From Climacteris rufus (taxonomy: Eukaryota > Chordata > Aves > Passeriformes > Climacteridae): a stretch of 64,000 nucleotides of DNA. Below are positions 23,713 to 36,800 of the stretch, one piece after another. The stretch is from positions 1,269,246 to 1,333,245 of the forward strand of contig VZRZ01007311.1 of NCBI GenBank assembly GCA_013398175.1. Direction: 5' to 3'. The position numbers and the translations under genes were made by a program. The stretch's first letter is position 1. The number at the start of each line of letters is the position of its first letter. Below the pieces are notes generated by a model. The model did not search any database. It worked only from the letters and a program-made list of their open reading frames with translations, and had not been told where the DNA came from.

Positions 23713-26671
23713 TCATCTTTGACTAAGGGAAAACACCTTCATTCCGTCTAAGGACTTTAATTTGCAGCTTGCAATGCTCCAGCCCCTCCAGTGTCTCCTA
23801 TTGTTGAGCAATGATGAGGTGAGGGCTGTAGAAAGTGTTGTTCAGGAATCCCACACAAATAACATTTAATACTGCTCACCTTGGGTGCCATGGAAACACA
23901 AATCTTACAGCACTGCACTAAAGTGAGCAGTCTGAGCCCAGTCACACAAGCAGAAGCACCTCATTTATTAGTTATTCAGATAATTATCACTGCGGTGCAG
24001 TAGAAATGAAAACTATATGGGATGAGTGATTTAACTTCAGTGCAAGCCCATTAGTCACGAAGTAACAGGCTGCTCACTTTACACCCCACAGACATCACAA
24101 GGACTAATCCTCTATGGCTTGTGAGAAGACAGAACACGAACAAAAAAGGATTTTTCTTCACCACTTCACCACGCTTGATTCTGCAAGCTGGAGACATTGA
24201 AACTTGTTCAGTGTGAAGCATAGATGCTGAAAGTGCCTTCCTGACAGCTCCACCTGGTACCAGTACCTTGTTGGTCTGTTTACTTCCATCCAGTGCAAAA
24301 TGTAACCTGGAGTGTGCAGGCTTTTCCAGAGTGTGGGAGCTGATGTTGCAGCTGCAGTTCTTGAAGAAGCCACAGTTTGAAATGCACAATTCTATGACTT
24401 GATCTCAAAAAGTGTAAATCTAATCACGTTCATGTTGGCTTCTTTTGGTTTGCATATTAAGAAATAAAGCATGCATGGAGCAGAGATGGGTGAGTCCTCT
24501 CCAGAAACAAGTATAGCCACATCATTTCAAAGATGTCAGGCACTTTATGCCCATACAGATGACAGACATACTCACCTGTATGGAGATAGGGTAGGTATAG
24601 TGCAGGTGTCTGTTACTATGCCTCCGTCAACAGAGCTGAGACACAGTGGGCAAATCTGTTTGTGATGCAGACCTGTTGTTCACACTACACTTGTTCTGGG
24701 TCTGGCCTTGTCATGTCTATTGACTGCTCAGTAGGAGAAGAACCACCTTAGGTACTTTTTTGAGGTTCATGTTCCAACTTAAGGGGTCATTCTGTTGTTT
24801 CATCCTAGATGATCCACACCAGGGATCACAAGGACACTCCACAATGTGAACTGAGGCATAGCCAGTGGGAGCAGCCAGGAGATTCCCTTCAAAAACCTAC
24901 TCATGACCTGAGCTAAAACAACAATGTTGATGCAATATCTAACACAGAGCTGATGATACAGGTCCAGATGCAAAACCTGTATTTAAGACAGGAGGTTAAG
25001 GTGTGTTTCCTCTAATGCTCACTATCTCTTCTCTAACTAGTAAAACTGGAAGTGCAGTGCTTCCAGATAAAGCTTTTTTGTATATTTTACCATTAGAAGT
25101 ACTAGGCAAAGGGAAATTTTTTGATCAATATCTTACTGGAAATTATTAAAATGGGTACTTTTATTGATGTTTGCGATTCAGTTTATTATATTTTTTTTTT
25201 ACTATGACTATTAATTCTTCTGCCTGGAGGGTATTTCTAGATATTTATAGGTGTTTGGCCCTTGTACCTTGATTTTAGTCCCACTTAGATAATTAAGTAC
25301 ATAAATTATTAAATCTTTATCCTTAAATATTTTCAGCTTTCAGATACTTGAAGAGTTGAAGAAAGCAATGACAAGCCTATGTCAATTCCTTTTAAGGGAA
25401 GAGATGGTTACTTGAAAAAGCAGGAAAACAATTGTATCTAAGTTCAGGAAAAATGGAATTTGGAATTCAAAAAACAATGCTTAGAGCAAGAGTTCCAAAC
25501 AGTCAACAGTTTATGGAGCACTTCCCACAGTCACAGTCAAATGTATTGTTAACCTAAAGAGTTTACTCATTATAAACAATTTAAATTGATTATAAATTAA
25601 AACTGTTTATGAAGTGCTTGCTGCATTTTTAGTTTTAAGAGTATTTATAACATTTAACAAGCACTGTAAGCTCATACATTCTACGTATGTCTGTATCTGC
25701 TAAAGCCTTCACTAAATTTCTGAAACAGGGATAGAGACACAAACACTTATAAACTTTAAAACCTTATTAGCACAAAATATATTGAAAGTTTTACATGGGG
25801 AGGAAACTCACTCATAAACCAGCCAGTGCTTAAAACTTGCTTAATAGAAAAGTAGATAAATAAATAAGCATTATTTCTTTCTGAAAATGATTACCTTATC
25901 TATAAGCCCTATCAAAAACACTTTAAAACATTTCCAAAAGGTATTCAGAAGTCTCCAGACAAAAGATTCGTTACTTTCAGCTTCCTTTGAAAAATCTGAC
26001 ATTTTCTTGACAAAGCTGAAACTTTGTGAAGTGTGGCTTAAAAGTAACAATTATCATTGGCCGTATATTGTCACTGTGAAAAACAAAAAAAAAAAAAAGG
26101 AAGTTTAATTTTAAAAACCTTTCACTTTGTTATCCTTCCTCCTTCCTTCTGCTAATGCACTAAAGTATTATGGCAGTGATAAAGAAGTCTCTTTAAAATG
26201 TGGACTGGTTATGTGTACTTTTAAATAAGTGGTCATTTTGAAAGGAAGACAGGGATTTCAGCAAGGTTTTAGTGAATTTGCTGCAGATACACAGTCCAGC
26301 TCCAGACTCCTGTCTAACTGTGTATCTGTTGCTCAGCTGTTGGGAAAGACACATTCATTCCTCTCTGAAATGGGCACAGTTATTTTTATCCTCATCATTT
26401 CTATGTCAGTAGAACAAGACAAGAACAAGTCTTCATCTAATTTAATCCTTAATCCCTCCAGGGATATCCTATGCCAAGGTCATTATGGTTTATCACTTGA
26501 ACAGAGCAAAGCAAGTAAACAAAGCCAGACTGGAAGTGTAAGAGGACTCCTTCCTTGTTCCGATTCCAAAATGTTTCAGGGTTGTGGGACATGTGAATTT
26601 ATTAAGAAGTGTAAAGAAAATAAGATGTGGCCTGTCACTTTATTTCACCTGATGTTTGTGCCATGGTTATG
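23713..26671. other. Unannotated AT-rich DNA, no gene found
   Basis: No supported gene. A 112-codon minus-strand frame (24051-24389) has another frame on the same strand overlapping it and no recognisable domain. The longest open frame in the window (171 codons, 26229-26744 plus) starts here and runs into decayed CR1 sequence; it is not treated as a gene. There is a 13-base A run at 26086-26098 followed by a short pyrimidine-rich stretch. Confidence 0.6.
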
Positions 26672-26892
26672 TTTGATGACTGTTTCCCACACTATCCAGC
26701 CCTGTGATACATGGCCAACTCCCACCTTTCCCCTGTGTGGTTAAATCCCAGCTAAAAGTTGACAAATTGACAAAGGCTGACAAATTGACAAAGGTTGACA
26801 ATTGCATCCTTTGGGAAACCTTCACTGGGTTCAAAACCAGACGGCCGGGCCCTGAGGGTGGTGGTGAATGGTGCTGCATCCAGTTGGCAGCC
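26672..26892 (+). mobile_element. Decayed CR1 LINE reverse-transcriptase fragment, interrupted by a minisatellite
   Basis: Two separated blocks match the order of the CR1 reverse-transcriptase core. The first, 26672-26699 (tttgatgactgtttcccaca...), corresponds to the FDTVSH-type motif with a 1-base insertion. The second, about 26818-26892, translates in one plus frame to RALRVVVNGAASSWQ, the conserved segment just before the catalytic core of avian CR1 ORF2. Between them an 18-bp minisatellite (26758-26805) replaces part of the expected sequence. Similarity stops abruptly after about 26892. The element is a pseudogene remnant with no coding capacity. The assignment is from recognition of the motif order; a translated search against CR1 would confirm it. 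Confidence 0.72.
26758..26805. repeat. 18-bp minisatellite, about 2.6 copies
   Basis: Units gttgacaaattgacaaag (26758-26775) and gctgacaaattgacaaag (26776-26793) are followed by a partial third unit, gttgacaattgc (26794-26805). Each full unit itself contains two imperfect tgacaaa(t/g) halves. The repeat lies inside a CR1 fragment, so it probably expanded after that element inserted. Confidence 0.92.
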
Positions 26893-29399
26893 CTCTGAGA
26901 GCTGACACCACTGACCACATGGAAGTGGATGACACTCTCTCCAGGCTCAGCAGAGACCCAGGCACAGAGAGCTGTCCCACACACTGCACAAGTGCTCCAG
27001 TTTCTTCGACATTCATTCTCCAAAATGAAAACCTGTCCGTGTTCCTAGTGTTATTTTTGGAAAATGGGGTAGGGAATCTAGATAAGTTTACTTTTTCCTT
27101 CAAACAACCCCTCCACTAAAACCTTTAAGATGGTTGTTAAAACTGAAAACCTGTAGGGCTCAGTCATGAGCCTATACAAATAAATAGGAGCACCTCTATT
27201 GACTTCCTCAGCACTGTCAGCAGCAAAGAGACTGAATCCTGACATCCCTGGTTATATATCTGTGGTTTACCCACAGGATACATTAGGGGCCATTTGAGAT
27301 ACCAGGTCCTTTGTGGTCTTTTTGATTTCCCCAAACACTTAAGTCTCAAAACCAAGGTCAGATCCAAACCCAAATAAAGTCACAGGATTATTTTTCATTA
27401 TTATAGTGGCGTTTGAGTCAGGAGACAGAACTAGAGAGTGCATAGAGGATCACGTTGTCTGAGGTTTCCAATACAATGATTGCCATTAAAATGTCAATAT
27501 TTAGCACCAGTCGCTATGAAACTGCATCTGCTCTGCCACATTTCCCCTAAAACCTTAGAACAGAAATATGTCTGAATTGAGAGTTTCAGAACTATTCAAT
27601 ATTGGTTTAATTCTGCTGCCATTGAACTGTTGGTAAGATTTCCATTAATTTCAATAGAACAACATTACACTCAGTGTAAAACTTACATCATCTATCATGT
27701 CAATATGTCATTTTATATCACATTAATGATAATGGCACAAAAAAAAATTAAAAGCAGTTCATTTTACACTATTACAGAACTAGAGGAAGAAAGGACTGTA
27801 AGCTGAAGAGATATATGACTTTTTACCAGGGTTCAGCTAACCTTTGATCACTTTTAAAAATCAAAGTGATTTTAGGGCTGAAAAATGCTCATAATAAAAG
27901 ACTTAAAGAGCTCAATCTGTTCATCAAAAAAGATCAATAGTTACTTAATTGCAATACAGAAGTACCTTCACGGAGAGAAAATGCCGTGTCATAAAGGACT
28001 CAATCTATCACAGAAAAGCACAAGGACCTGGCTTCACATTACACCAGATATAATCTTCATGGAAATAAAGCTTCTGGTTTATTAGATTTTGAGGTTTTCT
28101 GTTGTTTGTGTGTGGGTTTTGTCTTGTTTTGTTTTAATAAAATGTTCTGATTAACTTTCCTCATATTAACAGCTTTAGTGAAGGACCGAAGCTGTTGTCC
28201 TAAAATTGACATAATGATCAAACACAAGTTATCAGTCTCATTGACAGACTAACTAGGAAAAGAAAGGAAAAAAGAAGAAAAAAGTGGAGTTATTGTGCAG
28301 AACACTAGAAATACTTAAAATTTTTAATTTCTGTAATTTCTTCCCACTTATCCCACGTTTTCAATAAATAAAACAGAGGGAAACAGAGAGTGGATCCAAA
28401 AAAAACAAAAGAGAGAAAAATATAATCCCACTTTGAATCAGTTCATCAGCTGAGAATCAAGGCAACAACTTGCAGGAATTGAGCAAATGTTGGGCGTTTG
28501 GTTTTGCTTTGCTTTCTTTATTTCAGAAACATATATTTCATGGCACTGAGTACAGACTCTGATCAAGTGGCACTTTAAAATACACATAATTGTTTACTTT
28601 GTAGGGAAAATTTTTGTTCATTTGCTATTTGATATTACTCTTTATTTTGTTTCATTTTCTGTGTCAGCATATGGTGACTTTATGTTACCAGTAAAATTAA
28701 AAGTGACCTAATATAAAACATTCATTTGGGTATTTACTCGGTTACCTCAGTAGCTCCTATGTGATTTTTAAAATATTACTTTAAAAAAATACATGCTTTT
28801 ATTTGGTATTCTCCTGTTTTAGTAATACTGCCAGCTGTACTTTCCACTTCACAGGAATTCAGGTCTATTCCAATTTTCCACTTCCCTGCCTTTAATCCCA
28901 GTGTTACAAACGGAATCCCATGCTACACTAATACCTCTTACTCACTGGCACAGAAGAGATCAATATTTCAAAACGCCATATGTTTTATAGATCAACTGCC
29001 TTGTGCATAGGAATCCAATGGCATCTGAGCCATTACACAATATTTGTAAGTTACACAAGTCAAGGACTGTGAGGTCTGTCTTTGCACACATTATCAGTTC
29101 CTAAAATGTCTGTACTCATCTGTGACAGGTTTTAGTATTTCTATGAAACTTAACTAAGTTACCCAAATTCTTGTTCTCGTATCAGCATAAGCCATTCTCT
29201 GTGGCCTATAGGAGTGCTAGAAACTTTAATAACGTGAAAGTTTTGTCCTTCACAGACACTCAAAAATCTGCAGAAACTTTTCTTAGGGTTTCACAGCTGT
29301 CCATCAAAAGCTGACTTGAGCACTTGCTCGAGCAGAGATGAAGTCAGTGGCTGAAAGACACTGGCGTGTGTTTGGTCACAGAGGATAATTTTGCCAATA
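26893..29399. other. Unannotated AT-rich DNA, no gene found
   Basis: No exon or transposon was recognised. A short hairpin-forming inverted repeat lies at 27847-27870 (atcacttt/aaagtgat). The tract 28091-28140 is rich in T and G. Frames on both strands at 26.7-27.1 kb overlap each other and are chance. Confidence 0.65.
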
Positions 29400-30360
29400 C
29401 TTCAGCCTCATTCACCTATGGGCACAGATGCAGATGTTGAGGAACACATCCCAAGCAGGGATCTCTGTAAGCAGCTGCAGTGGGAGCTGCGGGTTGAGTT
29501 TTGGGGCTCTCAAGCCCCAGATGAGAGGCTGTGAACTGCTGACCCTTTGCACAACCAAGGGCACAGGGACCTGTGGCACAGCCAGGACTGGACACACAGA
29601 GACTGGTAAGGCAATGGCTGGTGATCCCGGAGTTTCCTGACTTAGACTGTGAGGGGATAAAAGCCCAGAGGTTCTTTTGTTCAGGGTTCCTCCTCAGAGG
29701 TGCCAGCTTGAGCTGTTATTTTGTTATTTAAGTTATTGTTCCATGATTAAATTAAGGATCTGGACATCAAGACTCTGCTATGAGAAGCCTTGGATCAAAC
29801 AGGTAAGGAAGCCTGGTCTGACAGTGAGTGTGGGGTATGCAGCTGTGGAGGGGCCTCAGGTGGTGTGAGTATGGTGACCAGAGTGGCTTCTGGATAGTCC
29901 AAAAGGGATTTTCCTAACACAGAACCAGTCAAAGGATGAATCTCTGGAGCCACACAGACCATGGAGAGAACCAGAGGGCATTTTGCATTTCAAGGGGTGC
30001 TGACTATTCCTGCATTGAGTCTGACTCCATTCGCTGAGCCAAACAACTGTTCTGAAGATGACACCACATTTTTCTGGAACCATTTTGATTTTGGGAGGGT
30101 TGGAACAGAACACGGATTTGTCTCAATTCAGTACTGGAGTGTCAGACCAGACTCCTCAGGAGCGATATTTTGTTCTGCTCTTTGGGAAGATTTCTTGGTT
30201 TGCTGCTAAATCACCTCTTAGGCCCCCAGCAATGCAGTTGCTAAATTGCTTCAGGGTTGGCAAACCCATGAGTTCCAGAGATCAAAGCCCACCATGCATA
30301 CTGTCCCAAACCACCATCTCTGTTCTCTTTCCAAGAAAATCATGGTGTTAGGTCTCTACT
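29400..30360 (+). mobile_element. Probable ERV LTR and adjoining internal remnant (unresolved)
   Basis: This block is richer in G+C than its flanks and holds a promoter-like arrangement. A gggataaaagc TATA-like site lies at about 29654-29664. An ATTAAA poly-A signal variant follows near 29748-29753, and the block ggatcaaacaggtaaggaag starts near 29791. The text resembles an avian ERVL-type LTR running into internal sequence as I remember it, but I could not place TG...CA ends or a flanking duplication. Several overlapping 60-97 codon frames occur on both strands with no recognised domain. It could instead be an old unclassified repeat. Confidence 0.4.
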
Positions 30361-30680
30361 ACAAGACAAACTAAAACATACCTGTAAAATAACCCTCTTT
30401 TCCACCCAGTGCAATGACCTTTTCCTGTTTATATCTACTCCAAGCATGCTGCAGTGATGAAGTTGGCAAGTTTGAGATAAAGGGAGAAAAACTTTCTTGA
30501 GAGCGTTTCTTGGCTTTGCCCTTCACTATCATACAACCATGTCAGTATGTGTGAATTGCCTTTGAAAAGGTCCAAAAGAAAACATTATTCAATACACTTT
30601 TCCCAATGGAGAAAGGATTAGAGAACAAGCATATGATATGTTAGACATGCTGCTTAAAGCATTACTGAGATTCAGAGTCA

Positions 30681-30815
30681 GGAATGGAATGGAATGGAAT
30701 AGAATAGAATAGAATAAAATAGAATAGAATAGAATAAAATAGAATAGAATAGAATAAAATAGAATAGAATAGAATAAAATAGAATAGAATAGAATAAAAT
30801 AGAATAGAATAGAAG
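30681..30815. repeat. Pentanucleotide satellite with a 20-bp higher-order unit
   Basis: The tract opens with four GGAAT units (30681-30700). Five exact copies of the 20-bp unit agaatagaatagaataaaat follow (30701-30800), then a partial sixth (30801-30815). Each 20-bp unit is three AGAAT-type units plus one AAAAT-type unit. It is therefore a simple repeat amplified in blocks of four, which is a higher-order pattern. Because the unit is 5 bp, all three minus-strand frames stay open and encode a cycling Ile-Leu-Phe-Tyr-Ser peptide; these are not genes. Confidence 0.97.
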
Positions 30816-33800
30816 CAAGGCAAAAGCATCTTGGCATATTCCAAGTAATTTTAAGCAGAAGAAATTTTCAAGTGGTAAAAAATTAATTGTGGGTGAAACT
30901 TGGGTAGTAACTTCCACTCTGCAGAAACATTTTTTTTTCCTGCATGTAGCATTGTAACTTCTTGGTGTAGTTTACATGAAATTTAGTTTAAATAGCAGCC
31001 TGAGGCCCTGGAGAAGTCTCTGAGCAAGTAATCTGGATTTTAATAATGCAGTTGTATTTCTTCACCATATTATTGCAAATTTGTATAATGAGTACTTTTC
31101 CTCTAAGGAAATGTCCAAGATAGTATACTTGAGGGAAGCTCTTCAACGGCTGTTAAAATGTGGTTATTATAAGTTTTTAATAACAAGTTGGAAGAAGGCC
31201 TTACCAGTGAGGGTCAGCTGGGAATCATTCATCAGACTTCAGACTTTATATCCACTGATAATGAGTACAGTCAGAGGACATCTGGTCACACAGATTTGAG
31301 AATAGTGTGTTTAGGTGAAGTTTGGATTCAGCTTGGAATGTCTTTGTAACACCCTTTACTTCTGTTGAATGCAGGAATACTTAAAAAAGAGGATTTTGAT
31401 CTGTCAATAAGAGTCCTTCTGACCAGAAAGAATTCCTGTGTATAGGAACAGAGCATGGAAGAAAGAGGCAAAAGCATTGAAAATGTTTTACTGAAGTATA
31501 CAAATTTGCTACAGATTTTCTCCACACACAAGCAGAGTACTTTAAAATTTCTTCACCTTTCTTGTTTTCAGTGGGTTGTGTTGGTTATTCTGGTGGGCAT
31601 TTTTATTTATTTATCTTAATGGCTGACTGATCTAAGTATTACTGCAAATAGTAGACTATAATAGTAATTCCAAAGCTCCCCCACTGTATGTTGTTTGTGT
31701 AGGAAAGTACATTTCATTTCACAAAACATTTACAATTCCATGCTATAATTCTAGGAAGTCAGAAAGCCTTTAAAATTTAATGAATAAAAATTTTATGCTT
31801 TTACAACATCCAAAATTGGGCTATACCAAGCACTTGTATGCAGATTTTCTCTTGACACTGATTTCATTTTCTTTCCACTACACCAATAAGAATTCATCTA
31901 CTCTGAAGTTAATTAAGCTGAATAGGAAAAAAGACATTTATGTGAATCATCTCCAATGTCTTAACCCATTTGTGTAGATATTTTTTCTCTAAGATGCTCC
32001 CAGCTACTATATTTCACAAATAAATTGCATATAGAAGTTGCAATTTTCTTACCTCTTTACAGAACAATCCTTTAAAGGAGCTCTGAAATATCTCTGTATC
32101 ACAGAGGATAAATTTTCAGTTCCACTGAAGAATTCTTTTCCATGAGCTGCCTTTCCTGGCAGCATTGCACTCAGAGCACATTTATGCTGGATTATTACAC
32201 AGTTGTAAAGCAGTTCATTTATCCTATTGTGCTTTGAGTCCATATGAAATGCCTTTTTTAATAATTTACCATGTTTGGGCACAGTAATTAGTCTTATTTG
32301 GAACAAACACCCTGCAGTATGCTGCCCTAACTAAACAGAGATCAGAAACGGACAGAGAGAGTAATATATTGGTGAAATGTCACTTCCTTAAGCCTGACAT
32401 TTTCACTTCAGAGCATCATTGGGCAAACATTTATGGAGTCCATCTTGAATCTTCTGGAGTCAGAAACAGAGATCCAGAAATCACATAGGCACTTATATCC
32501 ATGCTGCACAGTGCCAACCAACAAAACTGGAGTCATGTACATGCATCAGGAGATGAGAGATGATGCCCAGAAATATGTGGGCCCAGTTTTTAAGAGGTAA
32601 TTTTTAGGAAACAGAGGTAGTAAGGCTGGGTGACTACTGCTGGGGATCATCTGGCAGGGATTTCAGGTCCTTGTTTTACCACTGGCCCCTGGGAAAACCA
32701 TCCCTGCTTCCCCAGCTATCAAGCAGAGCTAAGGCTGGCCCCCATTGCAAAGCACCTGGAGAACAACAGATGAGTAATTCTAATAGATGAAGAAGCTCAT
32801 CTTCTTATTCACAGGTGAGAACAAATCACTTGGTTTTCAGAGTTTTAAAAGATCCAGCCATCCTGGATTTAAAACCTGGAATCCTGGAGCTTGTCTTGCC
32901 ACAATAGGCGTGTGTTGAAGCGTTTCAGAGTGGTAGAATGAATTGTGGTGGAGGCATGCATTCCATTATATAATTCCCACTTTTTGAGTTTGCAGCTGCA
33001 GGGATAGGTGAAGTGAAGCATCAAGGGACAAGGTCCTCTCTTTCTGCTTTTCTCTTAATGACACACACCACATCTGCCATGACACCCCTGTCCAGTGCCA
33101 AGCATTCTTTACATTTAAAGTGAGGTCCAAATGCCCTGCCTGACAAAGGTAGCAAGCGATCCAGTGAGTTCAGCTGCTGTCATTGTTTGGCTATGGGACT
33201 GCTTCTGACTGAGCCCTTGATTACCAGCCTTTCTTTGCTGAAGAAATGCAGGAAAGTTGACACATACTCCCAAAAGTTCTTTGCAGGCTTTATTCCCAGC
33301 CCTGCTGCAAAGCACCAGGACACCTCCATGCTCAGCCCATATGTGCCCTTGAGGATACAGTCAGCTTTTCACCTCTGATGTGGAAAAAATTATTTTCTTT
33401 TCTTTATTTTCCATTGAGATTGTTTGAAACATGATCAGGGTTTCAAAAGGCTACAGCAGTCATTGAGGTAGCTAATTAGCATTCTCCTCTCTGTGGAAAT
33501 TACCTGTGTGTGTATTTTATGCTCTTTGCAGCAATGGTACTGTATTTGAAATCAAATACATTGCTCAGAATAAGATATAGGAAAAGAACTTCAGAATCAC
33601 CTGATTTTGAGTCATAAAAACACAGGAGTACTGGAAATGCAAAACCTTCAGCACACACACTATTCTGGTATTTTAAATATGATTTGTTCTTAATCAAATG
33701 TTCCTGTTAAATAAAGCTAAAAATTTGTTCTGCATCACTTGAAATATTTCAACTGTGATGTAAGAGTATTACTTTCAATTATGTATATTTTCTAAATATA

Positions 33801-36800
33801 CATGAATTATGTGAACTACAACTTTATTTCAAAGTATCAGCATTTAAAAAGTTTTTAAAGGTTAAAGAAAACATATAAGAGGATCCTCTGTTAAATTATA
33901 ACTGTTTGGAGTTAACAAAATTGAAATGAAAAAAATTAAATAACTTTTTTCCAAACAGTGTAGAATGAAACATTTTGTCCTGATTCAAATATTAAAGAGA
34001 AAAATGCTATTATTTTGTCAAGTTGACATGTTTTAACAAGTCAAGAAAATTTATCCTGAACAAGTTACAGCTTCCCATCTTATACAGTGCACTCTTCTAA
34101 ACTACCTTTTATTTTTTATTTCATTTTACAAAACTAATAACAACCAAACAACCAAAAAAACACATTGCAACCATACTGGACAGGTTTCCGTTGCTTTCTA
34201 CAGGAGTGGACACCTTTACATATTAATTAGCTGTAAATCAAATTAGTTCTCACTCAGTCTCAGCTAAACCTCACCCAGATGCACTGTAGTTTCACTGCCT
34301 TCACAAAGAAGTCTCCTCCTGGGACAGAGAAGGAGCTCAGGGTCAGTTGGTATAGTGGACTTTTGCCAGCTCATCTCTCAGGTTTGTCCGAAGCAGAGGC
34401 AGAATATTGAAGGGATTGAGGAATCTCCAGCTGAAGTAACAGTCCTTTAGAAATCTTGTCAGATGACCATGAGTGTCAACAGTCCAGAGCTGACAGTCTT
34501 GCTCTCAAAATAATTGCTACCATCCCTGCCTTACCAAAGCAGAAAGAGAGATGATCAAAAGAAAGAGATGTGCTCTCTTCTGTTTGTTTGACTTCCTCAG
34601 CAAATAGCAAATTCACCAAGCAGATTTACATTGAATAAAAACCTGTGACCAATTGAGTCCATTTCACAGGATGTAGGACAACAGGAGTGGCTACGGGGAA
34701 GAACCAGGAGATTAGTGGTGACATTTCCAAAATTAAATATATCAACTTTTCATTCTAAACCATCCAGCTTTGTTTTGATATCTAATTCTGTTTTTAAAAG
34801 GTTAAATCTTCTTGAAAGGATGCTTAACATCCTTTGTTGTTTCTCTTTGTTTACTTAGCAGCTGCTCTAAAATTTAAAAAAAGAAAAAGAAGAACTAATT
34901 ATTTTACTTTCTCCAAAATTTTTGTTACAAGTTTAAATGGCATCTTTTGGCTGACTTTCAGCAAACAATGCAGAAAATTATGTTATTTTCACATCTCTTT
35001 GGTTATTGCTATACTTTCCCCTAGCCCCCCAGGACCACAAGCCCTTTGATCTCACTAGTGGTTTTTGGTGCAAGAAAAGAGGACCTGATCCAGCATTAAT
35101 GCCACCCTTCTGTTGAAGAACAGCACAGCTACTTCAAAAGCCATAGAATACATACACCCTTATACATTTTGTGAAGGATGTTTGTTTCTTTTCTTCTGAA
35201 AAGATAACACTTTAAATGCTGTGGTTCGTTTATTCTAATGTCCTTCAGGCAGCACCAGTTCCTTACAGACAATTTAAAATTCTTTCACACTCCAGAAATA
35301 CCATAGGCAGTAGCAAGTTAGATAAGTCATTCTTAGAGTTATTAGTTGATAATGACGATAGCTTCAGTTCATCTGAAAAATTATTGCTCATAAAATTACT
35401 GTATCATAAGCAAACTGCACCTTTTACTGATTTGTTTATCCTTACAACACTTTCAGTTTGGATAACACTCTTTTTTTATTAATATTGCTCTTATTTATTT
35501 TCCCCCATCAGTTCCATAAGATACCTCATAAAATATATCTTACACTTGCCAGCATTGAGAGAATTACTAACTTCCAATACAGCTGAAGTTGGATCTCTCC
35601 AGGAGGGAGAGGAAGCAAAAAAGAAACCCTGATAGCCCAGTTTGGATGTGTTTGGATTAGTTCCAATAGCCCAAGTGGTGAATAAAATTTTTAAACTGCA
35701 GTGATCATCACACAGCAGAGCTCTGCATCCCTAACCCTCCTCTGATCTTTCTTCCCCACAACAGAAGGCAGGCTCTCCTTTCCTTCATCATTTAACTGTG
35801 GTGAGAAGGTGCAATCCTCAGCTCTTGCACCTGCAGAACAGTCCTAGTATCCAGTCATCAACACCGTAGAGACGGGGTTTGGCCCCCATGGCCTGTCTTG
35901 CCAGGGGAAAGAGCAACAAAAGTGATGAACACCAGCATTTAGTAGCTGGAAGAAAATACTGGAACAGCATGATTTTTAAATGAGCAAGAACCAAATACAC
36001 ACATTTCATATCCTCTGATTTTAATCTTGCCCACCGCCTGAGTGCAAAAAGCTTTTTACGTTCAGTTACAGGAGTAAAGTGGACATTTTTTCTGGAAAAA
36101 AAAAATCTTGGGTAAATTTCCAGAGAATGCTTTCTTGGTCTGTTCAAGAACCAGCTCTCTTCTTCCCAGTACTCTTCAGGACTTGCAAGTTATAACTTGC
36201 ACAATCAAGCCAAGAGGCAAAGCCTTCTTTGCATCACCAGCTGCCTTTGTACCTCTCAGCACCGGGAAATGTCTCTTTGGCAGCTCACTACTGCCCCAGG
36301 CATGAAAGGTTTAGGTGCATTCACAAGATATTGCCACTCAGCAATGTACCCCAGCTCAGCTGAGCTATTGTGAATGATCAAATGAGTACTCTTAAGATCT
36401 TTTATTGATTTTCAAGCTAACTCATTTTATCCTAGATTTGTGGCAGGCTTAAGCATGCTCATCCACTCAGTTATGGCCAGTTAGTCCATCTGAGCCATCA
36501 TCCTGTGTATGACTGTATCCATTCAGCCTGAAAGGCTTGTCATCACTCATGCTGCCTCTGCACATGGGAGACTGAGCTGTAATGGTCTGCTTTCCCCTCG
36601 ATATAGTTCATCCCAGAAATGTAAGACATAAACTACATTTAGGGACAGGGATCAATATGCATTACTGTATGGCCCATGTCCGTCCCTGATGAGGTAAAAG
36701 GCTCAGCATGGTCAGGCAGCTGTAAATTCTCCAACGTTTCATCTGATGGTAACAAGAGCACTGCAGTGAGAAGTTGAGGGCTGGACAGCTGCTGGGATAC

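Noticed and set aside
23285..23726. Overlapping frames on both strands in a GC-rich island, at first suggestive of a CpG-island gene start
   Set aside because: The island is explained by a solo LTR with LTR signals and a flanking direct repeat. The frames lack domains.
26229..26744. Longest open frame in the window (171 codons, plus)
   Set aside because: No recognisable domain, and its end runs into decayed CR1 reverse-transcriptase sequence in the wrong frame. Length is compatible with chance.
30589..30917. Three overlapping minus-strand frames encoding Ile-Leu-Phe-Tyr-Ser repeats
   Set aside because: A 5-bp satellite without stops is open in every frame and gives the same cycling peptide. 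It is not a gene.
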